DNA of 64,000 nt from Elusimicrobiota bacterium (lineage in GTDB: Bacteria > Elusimicrobiota > Elusimicrobia > Elusimicrobiales > UBA9959): NCBI GenBank assembly GCA_003482905.1, contig DMXM01000029.1, positions 52,010-116,009 of the forward strand, read 5' to 3'. The notes under the pieces were generated by a model, which ran no database searches, had not been told where the DNA came from, and saw only the letters and a program-made list of their open reading frames with translations. The position numbers and the translations under genes were made by a program. Of the stretch, positions 14,312-22,121 are shown piece after piece. How positions within the stretch are numbered: the stretch's first letter is position 1; every line of letters starts with the position of its first letter.

Positions 14312-15136
14312 TCACCCTATAAGCCGCAAAAAATCCGCGTTCTCCTTCGAAAATTTAAGCTGGCCTGCGGGGGAGGCCGAAACGAGCCGCGCGGTATTGG
14401 CCATCACAAGCGCGGCGGTCTTTGCGTCTTTGGAGAAATTAACCAGGCAGCGCAGCAGCGTCTTATACGACTGCGCCTGAGCGCAGATGGAGATTCCGTT
14501 AGCGGCGGACTTCTTCAGCAGGTAAATGCCGCCCAGCGTCCAGCTGCCCGGGCGGCCGTCGGCGCGCATTTCGCCCCAGAACGGCGAGCCGAACGCCCGC
14601 CACCGGCCCTTCTCAAGGCGGAGGATGTTGATCTCGTCGCTGATGACCCCGCCGCCGCCGGAACCTGCGGCCAATTTGGAAAGCGTGGATTTACCCGCCC
14701 CGGATATGCCGGGGAACAGGTAGGCCTTCCCGCCTTTGACCAGGCCGGCCGAATGCAGCATGAAGCCGCCAGAACGGATAAGCAGGAAACTCAATAAAGA
14801 GCGCAAAAAAGCGTCCAGGCACTGCTCAGTGGGGGAGACCTTCACTACGCCTGTACGCGCGCGGGTATCGATGACCGCGTCAAAATCCCCCCGCTTTATC
14901 TTCAGCGTCCGCCCGTCAAAAGAAACCGCCGGTTTGAAAGGGTTTTGACTGCCCCGGTCTTCGACGAGTTCCATCTCGTAACCGGAATGGCCCGGGCAGC
15001 TGAACCTGCCGTACCTTTTCTCCAGAATTGAAATAATACCAGGTGAGTATGATTTAAAATTCAGGCCAAAACCGGCGACCGCAAGACGAATTTGCCGCGA
15101 AATTGCGGCCTGGGGTGTTTCCATATTTTTTTTCAT
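14312..15136 (-). CDS. HPr kinase-like P-loop protein of a RiPP cluster
   Basis: About 274 residues from the ATG at 15136; a TTG two codons earlier overlaps the upstream stop and is less likely. The second half has the HPr-kinase signature: HSAGLV, a P-loop GISGAGKST (143-151), SDEINIL (about 166-172) and GSPFWGE. Proteins of this HprK-related kind occur in PqqD and lasso-peptide clusters, where some phosphorylate the peptide; they are not carbon-catabolite regulators. The N-terminal ~110 residues are divergent and may bind substrate. No HPr, ptsN or other PTS gene is visible nearby, which supports a role in peptide modification. It lies 2 bp after the ATPase gene and 4 bp before the PqqD gene. 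Confidence 0.8.
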   Translation of the reverse strand: MKKNMETPQAAISRQIRLAVAGFGLNFKSYSPGIISILEKRYGRFSCPGHSGYEMELVEDRGSQNPFKPAVSFDGRTLKIKRGDFDAVIDTRARTGVVKVSPTEQCLDAFLRSLLSFLLIRSGGFMLHSAGLVKGGKAYLFPGISGAGKSTLSKLAAGSGGGGVISDEINILRLEKGRWRAFGSPFWGEMRADGRPGSWTLGGIYLLKKSAANGISICAQAQSYKTLLRCLVNFSKDAKTAALVMANTARLVSASPAGQLKFSKENADFLRLIG

Positions 15137-15138
15137 GA

Positions 15139-16266
15139 TCAAGCCGACAACTGCGCCAGCCAGCCTCCAGCGCGAACCACCGAAACTCCGCTCTCTTCCC
15201 GCTCGTTTCGGGCATTGTGCACCAGCTGCACCGCTTTTATACCCGGATAACGGCGCTTATAGTAGATCAGGGCGCGGCTTACCATTTCTTCGGAAAGTTT
15301 AACCTCTATAAAATGGGTCAATTCGCCTTTTTCGGCAAGGGCGAAATCCAGCTCTTTCCCGTCTTTTGTGCGGATATAGTGAAGGGAAACGTCCAGCCCC
15401 TGTGTATCCTGAAGATATTGCGCGTGTTTCAGAAGCGATACCGCCACGGTATTCTCAAGCCGCACCCCTTCGTCGCCCTCAACATAACCGCTGTCGTAAA
15501 AATATATTTTAGGTTCTTTAAGCAGGGACCTCGCTATGTTCTTGTGGAACGGACGCACAGCAAAGACAATATGCAGGCTTTCAAGTATTTCCATGTACTT
15601 GCGCACGGTATTCGGAGCCACCTGCAGATCCCCAGCGAGCGAGGTATAGGACAACGGCGAGCCCACGCGCTTGCGCAGCATTTCCAGCAGCAGCCGTATT
15701 GCGCGTATTTCGCCTATGCGGCTGAAATCCATTATATCCTCACGGACGAGGTCCGTGTAGTATTGCCTGCGCCAGCGGTTGGCCTCGGTATCGGAGGCGG
15801 AGAGGAAGGGCTCAGGGAAACCGCCCAGCCGATTAAGCGCCGAAAGCGCCACGTAGGGCGGCATGCTGCCGGAAAGTTCTTTTACCGAAAGCGGATTTAA
15901 TCTGTACAGGAAATAGCGGCCAGCCAGGGAATCCCCGGTCTGCCGGAAAGTATCCAATCTGGCGCTGCCGGTAACAAGAAAAGACTGCCTGTCCGGGCGG
16001 GTGTCGAAAGTCCCCTTAAGGAACGCCTTCCAGCCTTTCATTTTATGAATTTCGTCCAGTATAACCAGCTCCGCGTCTAGCGGCCAGGCGCGCTTGCTGA
16101 TAATTTTAATGTCGGAGATATCGTCCTGGTTAAGATATATCGTCTTTTTAAATTCTCCCTGTATGCTTTTTGAAAAATACGTTTTCCCCACCTGCCGCGG
16201 GCCTGTAATAAACACCATTTTTTTTCGCAAATCGCCAACAATATAGCTATGAATATAGCGTTCCAT
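15139..16266 (-). CDS. AAA ATPase with DUF4143 domain
   Basis: 375 residues of the common AAA_14/DUF4143 type. The P-loop is GPRQVGKT (about 22-29), Walker B is LVILDEIHK, and sensor-like GSARL follows. The C-terminal half carries a winged-helix part (LSYTSLAGDLQVAPNTVRKYMEILE) and the PD-(D/E)xK-like segment ELDFALAEKGELTHFIEVKLSEE typical of DUF4143. Family function is not settled; these ATPases are scattered in mobile and accessory regions. The stop codon lies 2 bp before the HPr-kinase-like start, so it is the first gene of the RiPP transcript, perhaps by accident of insertion. A TTGACT/TAACAT promoter candidate lies directly upstream. Confidence 0.85.
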   Translation of the reverse strand: MERYIHSYIVGDLRKKMVFITGPRQVGKTYFSKSIQGEFKKTIYLNQDDISDIKIISKRAWPLDAELVILDEIHKMKGWKAFLKGTFDTRPDRQSFLVTGSARLDTFRQTGDSLAGRYFLYRLNPLSVKELSGSMPPYVALSALNRLGGFPEPFLSASDTEANRWRRQYYTDLVREDIMDFSRIGEIRAIRLLLEMLRKRVGSPLSYTSLAGDLQVAPNTVRKYMEILESLHIVFAVRPFHKNIARSLLKEPKIYFYDSGYVEGDEGVRLENTVAVSLLKHAQYLQDTQGLDVSLHYIRTKDGKELDFALAEKGELTHFIEVKLSEEMVSRALIYYKRRYPGIKAVQLVHNARNEREESGVSVVRAGGWLAQLSA

Positions 16267-16271
16267 ATAGT

Positions 16272-16301
16272 ATGTTATGCTTATCTATGCCGTTTAGTCA
16301 A
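16272..16301 (-). promoter_or_regulatory. Candidate promoter for the ATPase/RiPP operon
   Basis: Minus strand: -35 TTGACT (16296-16301), 18-bp spacer, -10 TAACAT (16272-16277). The -10 box ends 5 nt before the ATG at 16266, so transcription would begin at or next to the start codon, as in a leaderless mRNA. Confidence 0.45.
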
Positions 16302-16362
16302 GACTTTCGTGCATTTAGATGAATTATAGCCATAGCCCTAAAACGACATAGATACTGCTCTT

Positions 16363-16391
16363 TAGAGGACACATTGCTGATGTGCCGTCTA
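16363..16391. repeat. Imperfect hairpin related to the GGGGACA palindromes
   Basis: TAGAGGACACAT pairs imperfectly with ATGTGCCGTCTA around a 5-nt loop. The GGACACATT part matches the start of the perfect hairpin at 31094-31135, so this may be a decayed copy. It lies in the 166-bp gap between the pilin-like operon and the ATPase gene; nothing else is recognisable in that gap apart from the promoter candidate. Confidence 0.4.
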
Positions 16392-16432
16392 TGACTTAAT
16401 TGTTCAATAGATATCAGTGCGCCTTTTTGATC

Positions 16433-18112
16433 TCACGGCCAGGCCTGATCGCTGGGCTTTTGCTCGTTCCACGAGTCCTTTATCAGCACAACGTTCAATG
16501 TAGGCAGCTTCAGCTTGGCGTCGTAGAAGACCATTGTATTGCCGGCGCCGGAAACGTTGCCCTCCACCCACATGGCACCATATATATCCGAGTCTCCGGT
16601 GCGGTTGAAGTCCCCACCCACATAGAGGAAGCCGTAAACACCCAGGTCCGCGCCCAGCGGGCCGCCTTCGCAGGTGACGCCGCAGGAACCCAGCGTATAG
16701 GTGGCTGCATTGCTCTTAAGCCCGGTGTCCCCGGGATACTGATTGGTGGAAACGGTGTCTATTTTCTGATACTCCTTCCAGGCGGCCGGCGGGACAGGCA
16801 GCGGATCGCTGGGGGAATAGTTGTCGCCGCCCGATACCCCCAGGTCTCCGCGCACTATAACGGTGCCGCGCAGGCCGTTGCGCCCGGTCCAGTTCACGTT
16901 GTTGTCCCAGTACCAGGTATAGTCCTTGTTGCGCAGGGTGCTATCATCGTAAATATTCTGCACGGAGCAGTTGGTGCAGCCGGAACCGCCGTATGAGCAG
17001 CTGATTGGCCCGCCGTAGTAGGAGGAATAGCAGCAGTTCATGCCGGTGCTGGTGGTGGTAACAGTAGTGGTAACCACGGCCCAGCCGGTAACGCTGCAGC
17101 CGCAGTTGCCCCCGCTGTCGAAACAGCCGGCACCGGTACATGTTTTCTCCGTACAGTCGCAGTTGGCCCCTTCGTCGTCGCAGCCGTAGCCGGTACACAC
17201 TATCCCAGCGCCGCTGCCTGTGCATGTACAATGGCTCCCGCTATCCGAACAACCGCTGCCGTCGCAATGCTTCTGCACGCAATCGCAATTGTCTCCTTCG
17301 TCGTCGCAGTCGCTGTTTACGCAGGTATTAATAGGCTGATTGGAGGTAGTATAGGTGGTGGAGGTGACGTTAACATCGTCGCAGTTCAGCGTGCCGGTGG
17401 CGGCGGCGGAGGCCTTCATGGTGGTAAAATCGAACTGCGGCAATTCAGGCACGTCGTAATCAGACCACCACTCAAGGCCGTCCGTGTTCGGCGGATTCAC
17501 ATCATTGGTGGGATCGAAAGGCTTAACGGTCTGCCTTGAAAGTTTGCGCGGGAACCCGTTGCTAAGACCGCCGCCGGAAACGGTGATATCACCCATGGCC
17601 AGCACCGGGCCCCAGTGCACCACGGAGGCGCCGGTGGCGCTCATGTTTGCGCCGGTTATAATGGCGCCCAGAACGCTGGTGTTCTGAAAAACGGCCTTTA
17701 TGGCCCTGGTCTCGCTGCCGGAGGCGTTGCGCCCCTCTCCCACCACGGTTATCTGGTCCGCCGCCGGACCGGAACAGACATAAACACGGTAAGTTCCTCC
17801 CGGCAGGTCCCTGTAGGTGGCGTCGAAAAGGTAGCCGGCGATGGCGCCGCCGGCGTTTACTTGCGAGAATGTGGAAGTGGAGCTCTTCACCTTCCAGTAG
17901 CCCCGGTCCACGGCAGACTCCGCCAGGTTGAAAGCCGTGCTCGATCCCTGGTCCTTTACGGAGATCTTCGTGTCGTCCTGCACCCACTTCACCATCACCG
18001 GCACTATGATTAAAAGCAACAGCAGGATCATTACGACAGCCGGCAGAAGAAAACCGCGGCGCTTCACCAGAGGCACAGGCCCCAAAACCCGCTGTAATAA
18101 ATTGATTGTCAT
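16433..18112 (-). CDS. PilX-like minor pilin or pilus-tip protein with Cys-repeat insert
   Basis: 559 residues. The N-terminus has a basic stretch KRRG followed by FLLPAVVMILLLLLIIVPVMV, a prepilin/PilX-like leader and membrane helix without the usual Glu at +5. Beyond lies AFNLAESAVDRGYWKV, typical of PilX-like proteins. The middle has about 22 cysteines in about 130 residues, including four tandem units of the form C-x4-C-x-D-x-G-x2-C-x-C. The C-terminal part is Gly/Asn-rich and beta-like, with GTVIVRGDLGVSGG and LYVGGDFNRTGDSDIYGAMWVEGNVSG patterns. It is last in a three-gene pilin-like operon (13 bp after the GspJ/PilW-like gene). Likely an exported minor pilin or tip component, with the Cys repeats forming disulfides outside the cell. 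Confidence 0.7.
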   Translation of the reverse strand: MTINLLQRVLGPVPLVKRRGFLLPAVVMILLLLLIIVPVMVKWVQDDTKISVKDQGSSTAFNLAESAVDRGYWKVKSSTSTFSQVNAGGAIAGYLFDATYRDLPGGTYRVYVCSGPAADQITVVGEGRNASGSETRAIKAVFQNTSVLGAIITGANMSATGASVVHWGPVLAMGDITVSGGGLSNGFPRKLSRQTVKPFDPTNDVNPPNTDGLEWWSDYDVPELPQFDFTTMKASAAATGTLNCDDVNVTSTTYTTSNQPINTCVNSDCDDEGDNCDCVQKHCDGSGCSDSGSHCTCTGSGAGIVCTGYGCDDEGANCDCTEKTCTGAGCFDSGGNCGCSVTGWAVVTTTVTTTSTGMNCCYSSYYGGPISCSYGGSGCTNCSVQNIYDDSTLRNKDYTWYWDNNVNWTGRNGLRGTVIVRGDLGVSGGDNYSPSDPLPVPPAAWKEYQKIDTVSTNQYPGDTGLKSNAATYTLGSCGVTCEGGPLGADLGVYGFLYVGGDFNRTGDSDIYGAMWVEGNVSGAGNTMVFYDAKLKLPTLNVVLIKDSWNEQKPSDQAWP

Positions 18113-18125
18113 AAGCGCCGCCCCC

Positions 18126-18629
18126 TTATTCGTTCATTATCCTGACCTTTTCCGAGGCCATATGCAGGGCCTTTTTGCGACCCTCGAATATGTTTTTTTC
18201 CATGGTAAGGGACACCGAGATTATACCCATATCGTCGGACCTGGGGAAAGTGAAAGCCAGATATTTGAGATTCCTGGAAAGCGGCCTCTTGCCCGTACCC
18301 ATGGCCTGATACAGGATGGTCCCTTCCTGCTGGAAGGTCATGACCGTGCCCTGCTCCTTTGTGAAGGTTATCTTGGAGTAAAAAGGCTGGCTGGTATCCG
18401 CCCGGCTTAATGTGATGCTGGCGGCCGTGGCCTGGCGCAGGTTGCGCGTAACCACGTACATTACGGCGCGCGCCTCCTGCTGCAGCTCCACCCGGGTACG
18501 GTTCATTATGAACTGACGGTTGACCTGCAAAAGTATGGGCGCGGCCACGGCAAAAAGGGCCGAGATTATGCCCACCACTATGAGCAGCTCCATCAACGTA
18601 ACGCCGCGGCGCAGTCTGAAGGCTACCAT
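18126..18629 (-). CDS. Prepilin-type protein, PilW/GspJ-like minor pilin
   Basis: 167 residues with a classic class III signal: basic leader ending RRG, then VTLMELLIVVGIISALFAVAAPILL, with Glu at +5 for methylation and assembly. The rest (QEARAVMYVVTRNLRQATAASITLS, KITFTKEQGTVMTFQQEGTILYQ) fits PilW/GspJ minor pilins. The start overlaps the end of the large PilV-like gene by 7 bp, and the PilX-like gene follows. It needs a prepilin peptidase and assembly ATPase encoded elsewhere; none is in this window. Confidence 0.85.
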   Translation of the reverse strand: MVAFRLRRGVTLMELLIVVGIISALFAVAAPILLQVNRQFIMNRTRVELQQEARAVMYVVTRNLRQATAASITLSRADTSQPFYSKITFTKEQGTVMTFQQEGTILYQAMGTGKRPLSRNLKYLAFTFPRSDDMGIISVSLTMEKNIFEGRKKALHMASEKVRIMNE

Positions 18630-21154
18630 AAGAAGTTCACCCCCGTGGTAGTCTGCCCGGAAACAACGCTGACATTGGCAGTTTTGGTGGAGACGATGGT
18701 GGCCGTAGTCCCGGCCGGGGTCGGGTAATAGGCATACACGTTGTAGAGGGTGCTGGTGCTGCCGCGAACTTCGGCGGTATAGGTTCCGTCCTCCATGCTG
18801 GAAACCAGGTAGTAAGGTGTGTCGGCAAGGGTCGCGGCGCTTAAATCGGGCGGTGCCGGGGGCGTCCCGGTGAGATTGGCCGCGGTCACAACTATAAGAA
18901 CCCCCGTCTTTATGGGCAGGCCGCCAGATCTGACGGCGCCGGTTACGTAGCCCATAGCTCCTGAGACGGTGAAAGTATCTGAGAATACGGTAAGCCCCGG
19001 GGTATCAAGTGTCTCCATGACAGAATCCGGGCTGACCAGTTCATGCGACCCTACCGAAGGCCGGACGAAGTAGAGGCCGGTGCTGACATTGACGGAGGTA
19101 AAACGCCCGTCAAGGCCGCTTACCTGCTGATCCCTGGCTATGCCGTTGGAATCGACTATCGCCACCGCCACCCCCGGCAGCGGATTAATGCCGTCCCTGG
19201 TTATAAAGCCGCTCACCCTGCTGCCCTGGTATAGTATAAAATCAACCCCAGAATGCACCTCACCGGCCGCTATGGGAATGGTGTTGGACGATTGCGTGAC
19301 GTAGAGCGCGTTGCCGGCGCTGACCGGGTTGGCGGTAACGTCCACCAGGCCCGGCATTACCCTCAGGGTGTAGCGGCCATTTGATGTACTGGCACCGGTA
19401 GGAGAGCCCATGGCGCCGGGAGTCACCACTATGGCCGGGCTGATGGGTAAACTGTAAGCGTTAAGAACCCTGCCGGTGATCAATCCCTCTGATATCTCTT
19501 GCGAGAGGAAAGTGGTGCTGCTGGGAAAAAGATAAACGTCTCCGGCGGCGGCTATCGTCACGCTGTCAACCTGCAGGCTGTATATCCCGCTGCTTATAAG
19601 CGTGGTCCAGGCGCCGGTGGCCACGTCCACCAGCGTGAAGAAGGCGCTGGGAGGATTGCCCGTAAGCGCGGCCACCGCCGAACCGGAAAGGCCGTCGGAG
19701 CAGGTGACCACCGCGCCGGCCGCCGGCGTGGCGGCTATGGCCGGCTTCGCGGCCGAATCCGTGTTATTGGGCGCATTGAAAGCCGGCTGAAGGCCGTAAA
19801 TATCAACGTTATTGTTGTTGGAATCATAGGCCGGACCGTAGGAGGAATCGGCGCCGGCGGGGCTGGGCTTTCTGCAAAAGAATTCATTCCGCTGGAGGCC
19901 GATCCCCTGGTTGTAGCCGTCCGCCTCGTAGAAGGGCGCCGTTTTGCTTTCATTGCTCCTGTCCCAGCCGACCTGGTCGATTATTTTTCCGTCACTGACC
20001 CTGTAAAGCTCGACCGCGCCGCAGCCTTCGCCGCCGCCGTCCTCTGCCACGGGGATAATGTTGTGCTGGGAAGCGAAATGCGGGAAATCGAATACGGTGT
20101 TCCCGTCGTCCCAGACGGCGTCGGCGTCTATCTCCATGCCGACCGCGCTAATGGTGGTGGTATTCGCGAAAAGATAGAAACCGCCGGGCTGGATCTCGTC
20201 GATAATGTAGCTTAATTGTATCGTGTGCTTGGCCGTATCCACGGCGCGCTGGAATTTAAGGCCGATATTGCCGTCGACGGTCCAGGTATAAGTGGTGGGA
20301 TTGTATATCTCCACGTATTCCTGGTCGTAGCCCGCGACGCTGATGGAACTGCCTACTATCTGGCTGATGACCAGATGGTCGGCCAACCAGGCATAACCGG
20401 TAATGGTGCCGGTGGCCATCTTTACCAGGTCAAAAGTCTGGGACTGAGTCTGGTTGGCGCTGATGCTGACGGCGCGCGTCTGCGTGAAATAATTCTTGGC
20501 CGAAGCCACCATGGTGTAATTACCGGGGGAGGCGTTGATATTATACTGTCCGGAAATATTGGCCGTATCGCGCCAGCCGGCGTTCTCCACGGTGCTTACC
20601 AGCGCGCCGTTGATGGGCGACAGTGTCGAGGAGTCCCGGACCTGGCCGTTAAAAATAGAATTAGACATTACCGTGTCCGGGTTGGACATCATATTGCGCA
20701 GCGTGATCTTCTTTTTGGTCCCGCCCTGCGACCAGACCACGGTAACGGTGATAAGTTTCATGCCGGTATCGGGAATATTTGGGGCCAGCAGAACCATGCC
20801 TCCGGAGTCCTCCCTGGCCACCTGCACATAAGTGTAGCGCGTATAGGTTACCCCGGCCTCGGTCACATTCTCCGGGGGAAAATAGCCGGGGTCATAATCT
20901 ATACTTTGAGGCGCGAAGTCAGTGGTGTTGTGGGCTGGATCCGAGGTAATAAGGACCTGATAATAGACCTTCTGCTTAAGGATCTGCATCTTTTCCTGGG
21001 CCAGGTTGGAAGCGAGCGTGCGGTTCTTGGAGGCCTGTATGGCCTTCTGGATAAAACTGAAAGACCCGGCCAGCCCCACCACGCCTATAGTGAGGACGGC
21101 AAGAGCCACCATCAGCTCTACCAGGGTGACGCCTTTCCTTTTGATAATGGTCAT
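18623..21154 (-). CDS. Giant PilV-like prepilin with lamin-tail-like and carboxypeptidase-regulatory-like domains
   Basis: About 843 residues from the ATG at 21154 (MTIIKRKG|VTLVELMVALAVL), which gives a normal 8-residue prepilin leader. A GTG seven codons earlier is possible, but a TAGAAT box sits over it, favouring the ATG. After the pilin helix and a PilV-like head come a carboxypeptidase-regulatory-like beta domain (SIFNGQVRDSSTLSPINGALVSTV), a lamin-tail-like domain (LVISQIVGSS..QEYVEIYNP), and several more CarbopepD_reg-like repeats (ITGRVLNAYSLPISPA, VSGFITRDGINPLPGVAVAIVD, GYVTGAVRSGGLPIKTGV). PilV/GspI proteins are usually 120-200 residues, so this is a pilin head fused to a long adhesin-like tail. 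First gene of the operon. Confidence 0.8.
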   Translation of the reverse strand: MTIIKRKGVTLVELMVALAVLTIGVVGLAGSFSFIQKAIQASKNRTLASNLAQEKMQILKQKVYYQVLITSDPAHNTTDFAPQSIDYDPGYFPPENVTEAGVTYTRYTYVQVAREDSGGMVLLAPNIPDTGMKLITVTVVWSQGGTKKKITLRNMMSNPDTVMSNSIFNGQVRDSSTLSPINGALVSTVENAGWRDTANISGQYNINASPGNYTMVASAKNYFTQTRAVSISANQTQSQTFDLVKMATGTITGYAWLADHLVISQIVGSSISVAGYDQEYVEIYNPTTYTWTVDGNIGLKFQRAVDTAKHTIQLSYIIDEIQPGGFYLFANTTTISAVGMEIDADAVWDDGNTVFDFPHFASQHNIIPVAEDGGGEGCGAVELYRVSDGKIIDQVGWDRSNESKTAPFYEADGYNQGIGLQRNEFFCRKPSPAGADSSYGPAYDSNNNNVDIYGLQPAFNAPNNTDSAAKPAIAATPAAGAVVTCSDGLSGSAVAALTGNPPSAFFTLVDVATGAWTTLISSGIYSLQVDSVTIAAAGDVYLFPSSTTFLSQEISEGLITGRVLNAYSLPISPAIVVTPGAMGSPTGASTSNGRYTLRVMPGLVDVTANPVSAGNALYVTQSSNTIPIAAGEVHSGVDFILYQGSRVSGFITRDGINPLPGVAVAIVDSNGIARDQQVSGLDGRFTSVNVSTGLYFVRPSVGSHELVSPDSVMETLDTPGLTVFSDTFTVSGAMGYVTGAVRSGGLPIKTGVLIVVTAANLTGTPPAPPDLSAATLADTPYYLVSSMEDGTYTAEVRGSTSTLYNVYAYYPTPAGTTATIVSTKTANVSVVSGQTTTGVNFLW

Positions 21155-21281
21155 AAATCGAACAATAGTCTGCACATATTCTACCAGATGGGGCTAATGA
21201 AAAAGTCAGAGAAATATCAAATTTAGGCCAAACCTTCAGTAGGGGCAGGAATCTATGCCTCTGTCCCTTCCTCTCCCGGTC

Positions 21282-22091
21282 CTACGGATAGGAGCCAGCG
21301 TCCTCTTCGGCCGGGGCTTCCCGGCCGGTGGACTGGGCGCCGGCCGGTTCGTCGACCATAATGTCTTCGACCGGAGGTTCGGCTACACGGGCCTTCTTCT
21401 TCAGCACGCGCCTCTTTCTGGGAGCGGGCCGGGCAGCGGCGGGATCCCTGTCCACCATCACCTGGCCGGCCTCTTCCTCCGCGGCGCCGGAGACGGTGGC
21501 CGGAGCGGCCGGGGCGGAGGCCCGGATCTTTTTGCGCCGCAGCACGCGCTTCTTCTTAAGGGGCTTGACGGAGCCGTCCCAGTCCAGCGGCCGCGCCGGC
21601 TCTACGGCGGGGGCTTCCGGCCTTGGGGCCGGCTTCCTTTTTGCCGCCTCCAACCCGTCATAATTCTGGCGCTGGTCGTCGTCCAGGAATTCGCGCACGG
21701 TATCCGGTATGCCGCTGTTTATTTTCTGCATGGCGTGGCGGGAATCGTTCATTTTATAGCGCCACTTTTTCTCCTGCGCGGCGCTTTTGAGGTAATCCGC
21801 CATCAGCTCGTCGAACTCTTCCGCCTTTCTGTCCACAGCGGCGGTTATGCGCTCCTCCTGTTTGGAACTGAGACGCAGGGGCGTGGCTATTTCCGCCATT
21901 ATCCCGGCGGCGTCAGGGCGCTGCACCGGCGCCGCGTTCGGTTCGCCGGCTTGCTCCGTTCCGTTCAACCCCATGTCCTCATCCTTCGCCTCGCTCAAAG
22001 CAGGCGGAAGATCCGGGTCGTACCCGGGGGCCTCCTGGGCAAAAGCCCAGGCCGGAAGCGCCAGCAGCGCTGAAATAATAAATTTTTTCAT
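21282..22091 (-). CDS. Exported Lys/Arg- and Pro/Ala-rich protein of unknown function
   Basis: 269 residues with a clear signal peptide (MKKFIISALLALPAWAFAQ). A helical central part (about residues 60-145, ATPLRLSSKQEERITAAVDRK through FLDDDQRQNYDGLEAAKRK) resembles Spy/periplasmic helical proteins with a DDxQ motif. The C-terminal ~120 residues are low-complexity, with two similar basic blocks (KKKRVLRRKKI and RKRRVLKKKARV) separated by Pro/Ala/Glu-rich linkers. I do not recognise a named family. It stands alone between the GT2 gene and the pilin operon. Confidence 0.65.
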   Translation of the reverse strand: MKKFIISALLALPAWAFAQEAPGYDPDLPPALSEAKDEDMGLNGTEQAGEPNAAPVQRPDAAGIMAEIATPLRLSSKQEERITAAVDRKAEEFDELMADYLKSAAQEKKWRYKMNDSRHAMQKINSGIPDTVREFLDDDQRQNYDGLEAAKRKPAPRPEAPAVEPARPLDWDGSVKPLKKKRVLRRKKIRASAPAAPATVSGAAEEEAGQVMVDRDPAAARPAPRKRRVLKKKARVAEPPVEDIMVDEPAGAQSTGREAPAEEDAGSYP

Positions 22092-22121
22092 CCATTTCTC
22101 CTAAGTTGCAAATTACGTCCG

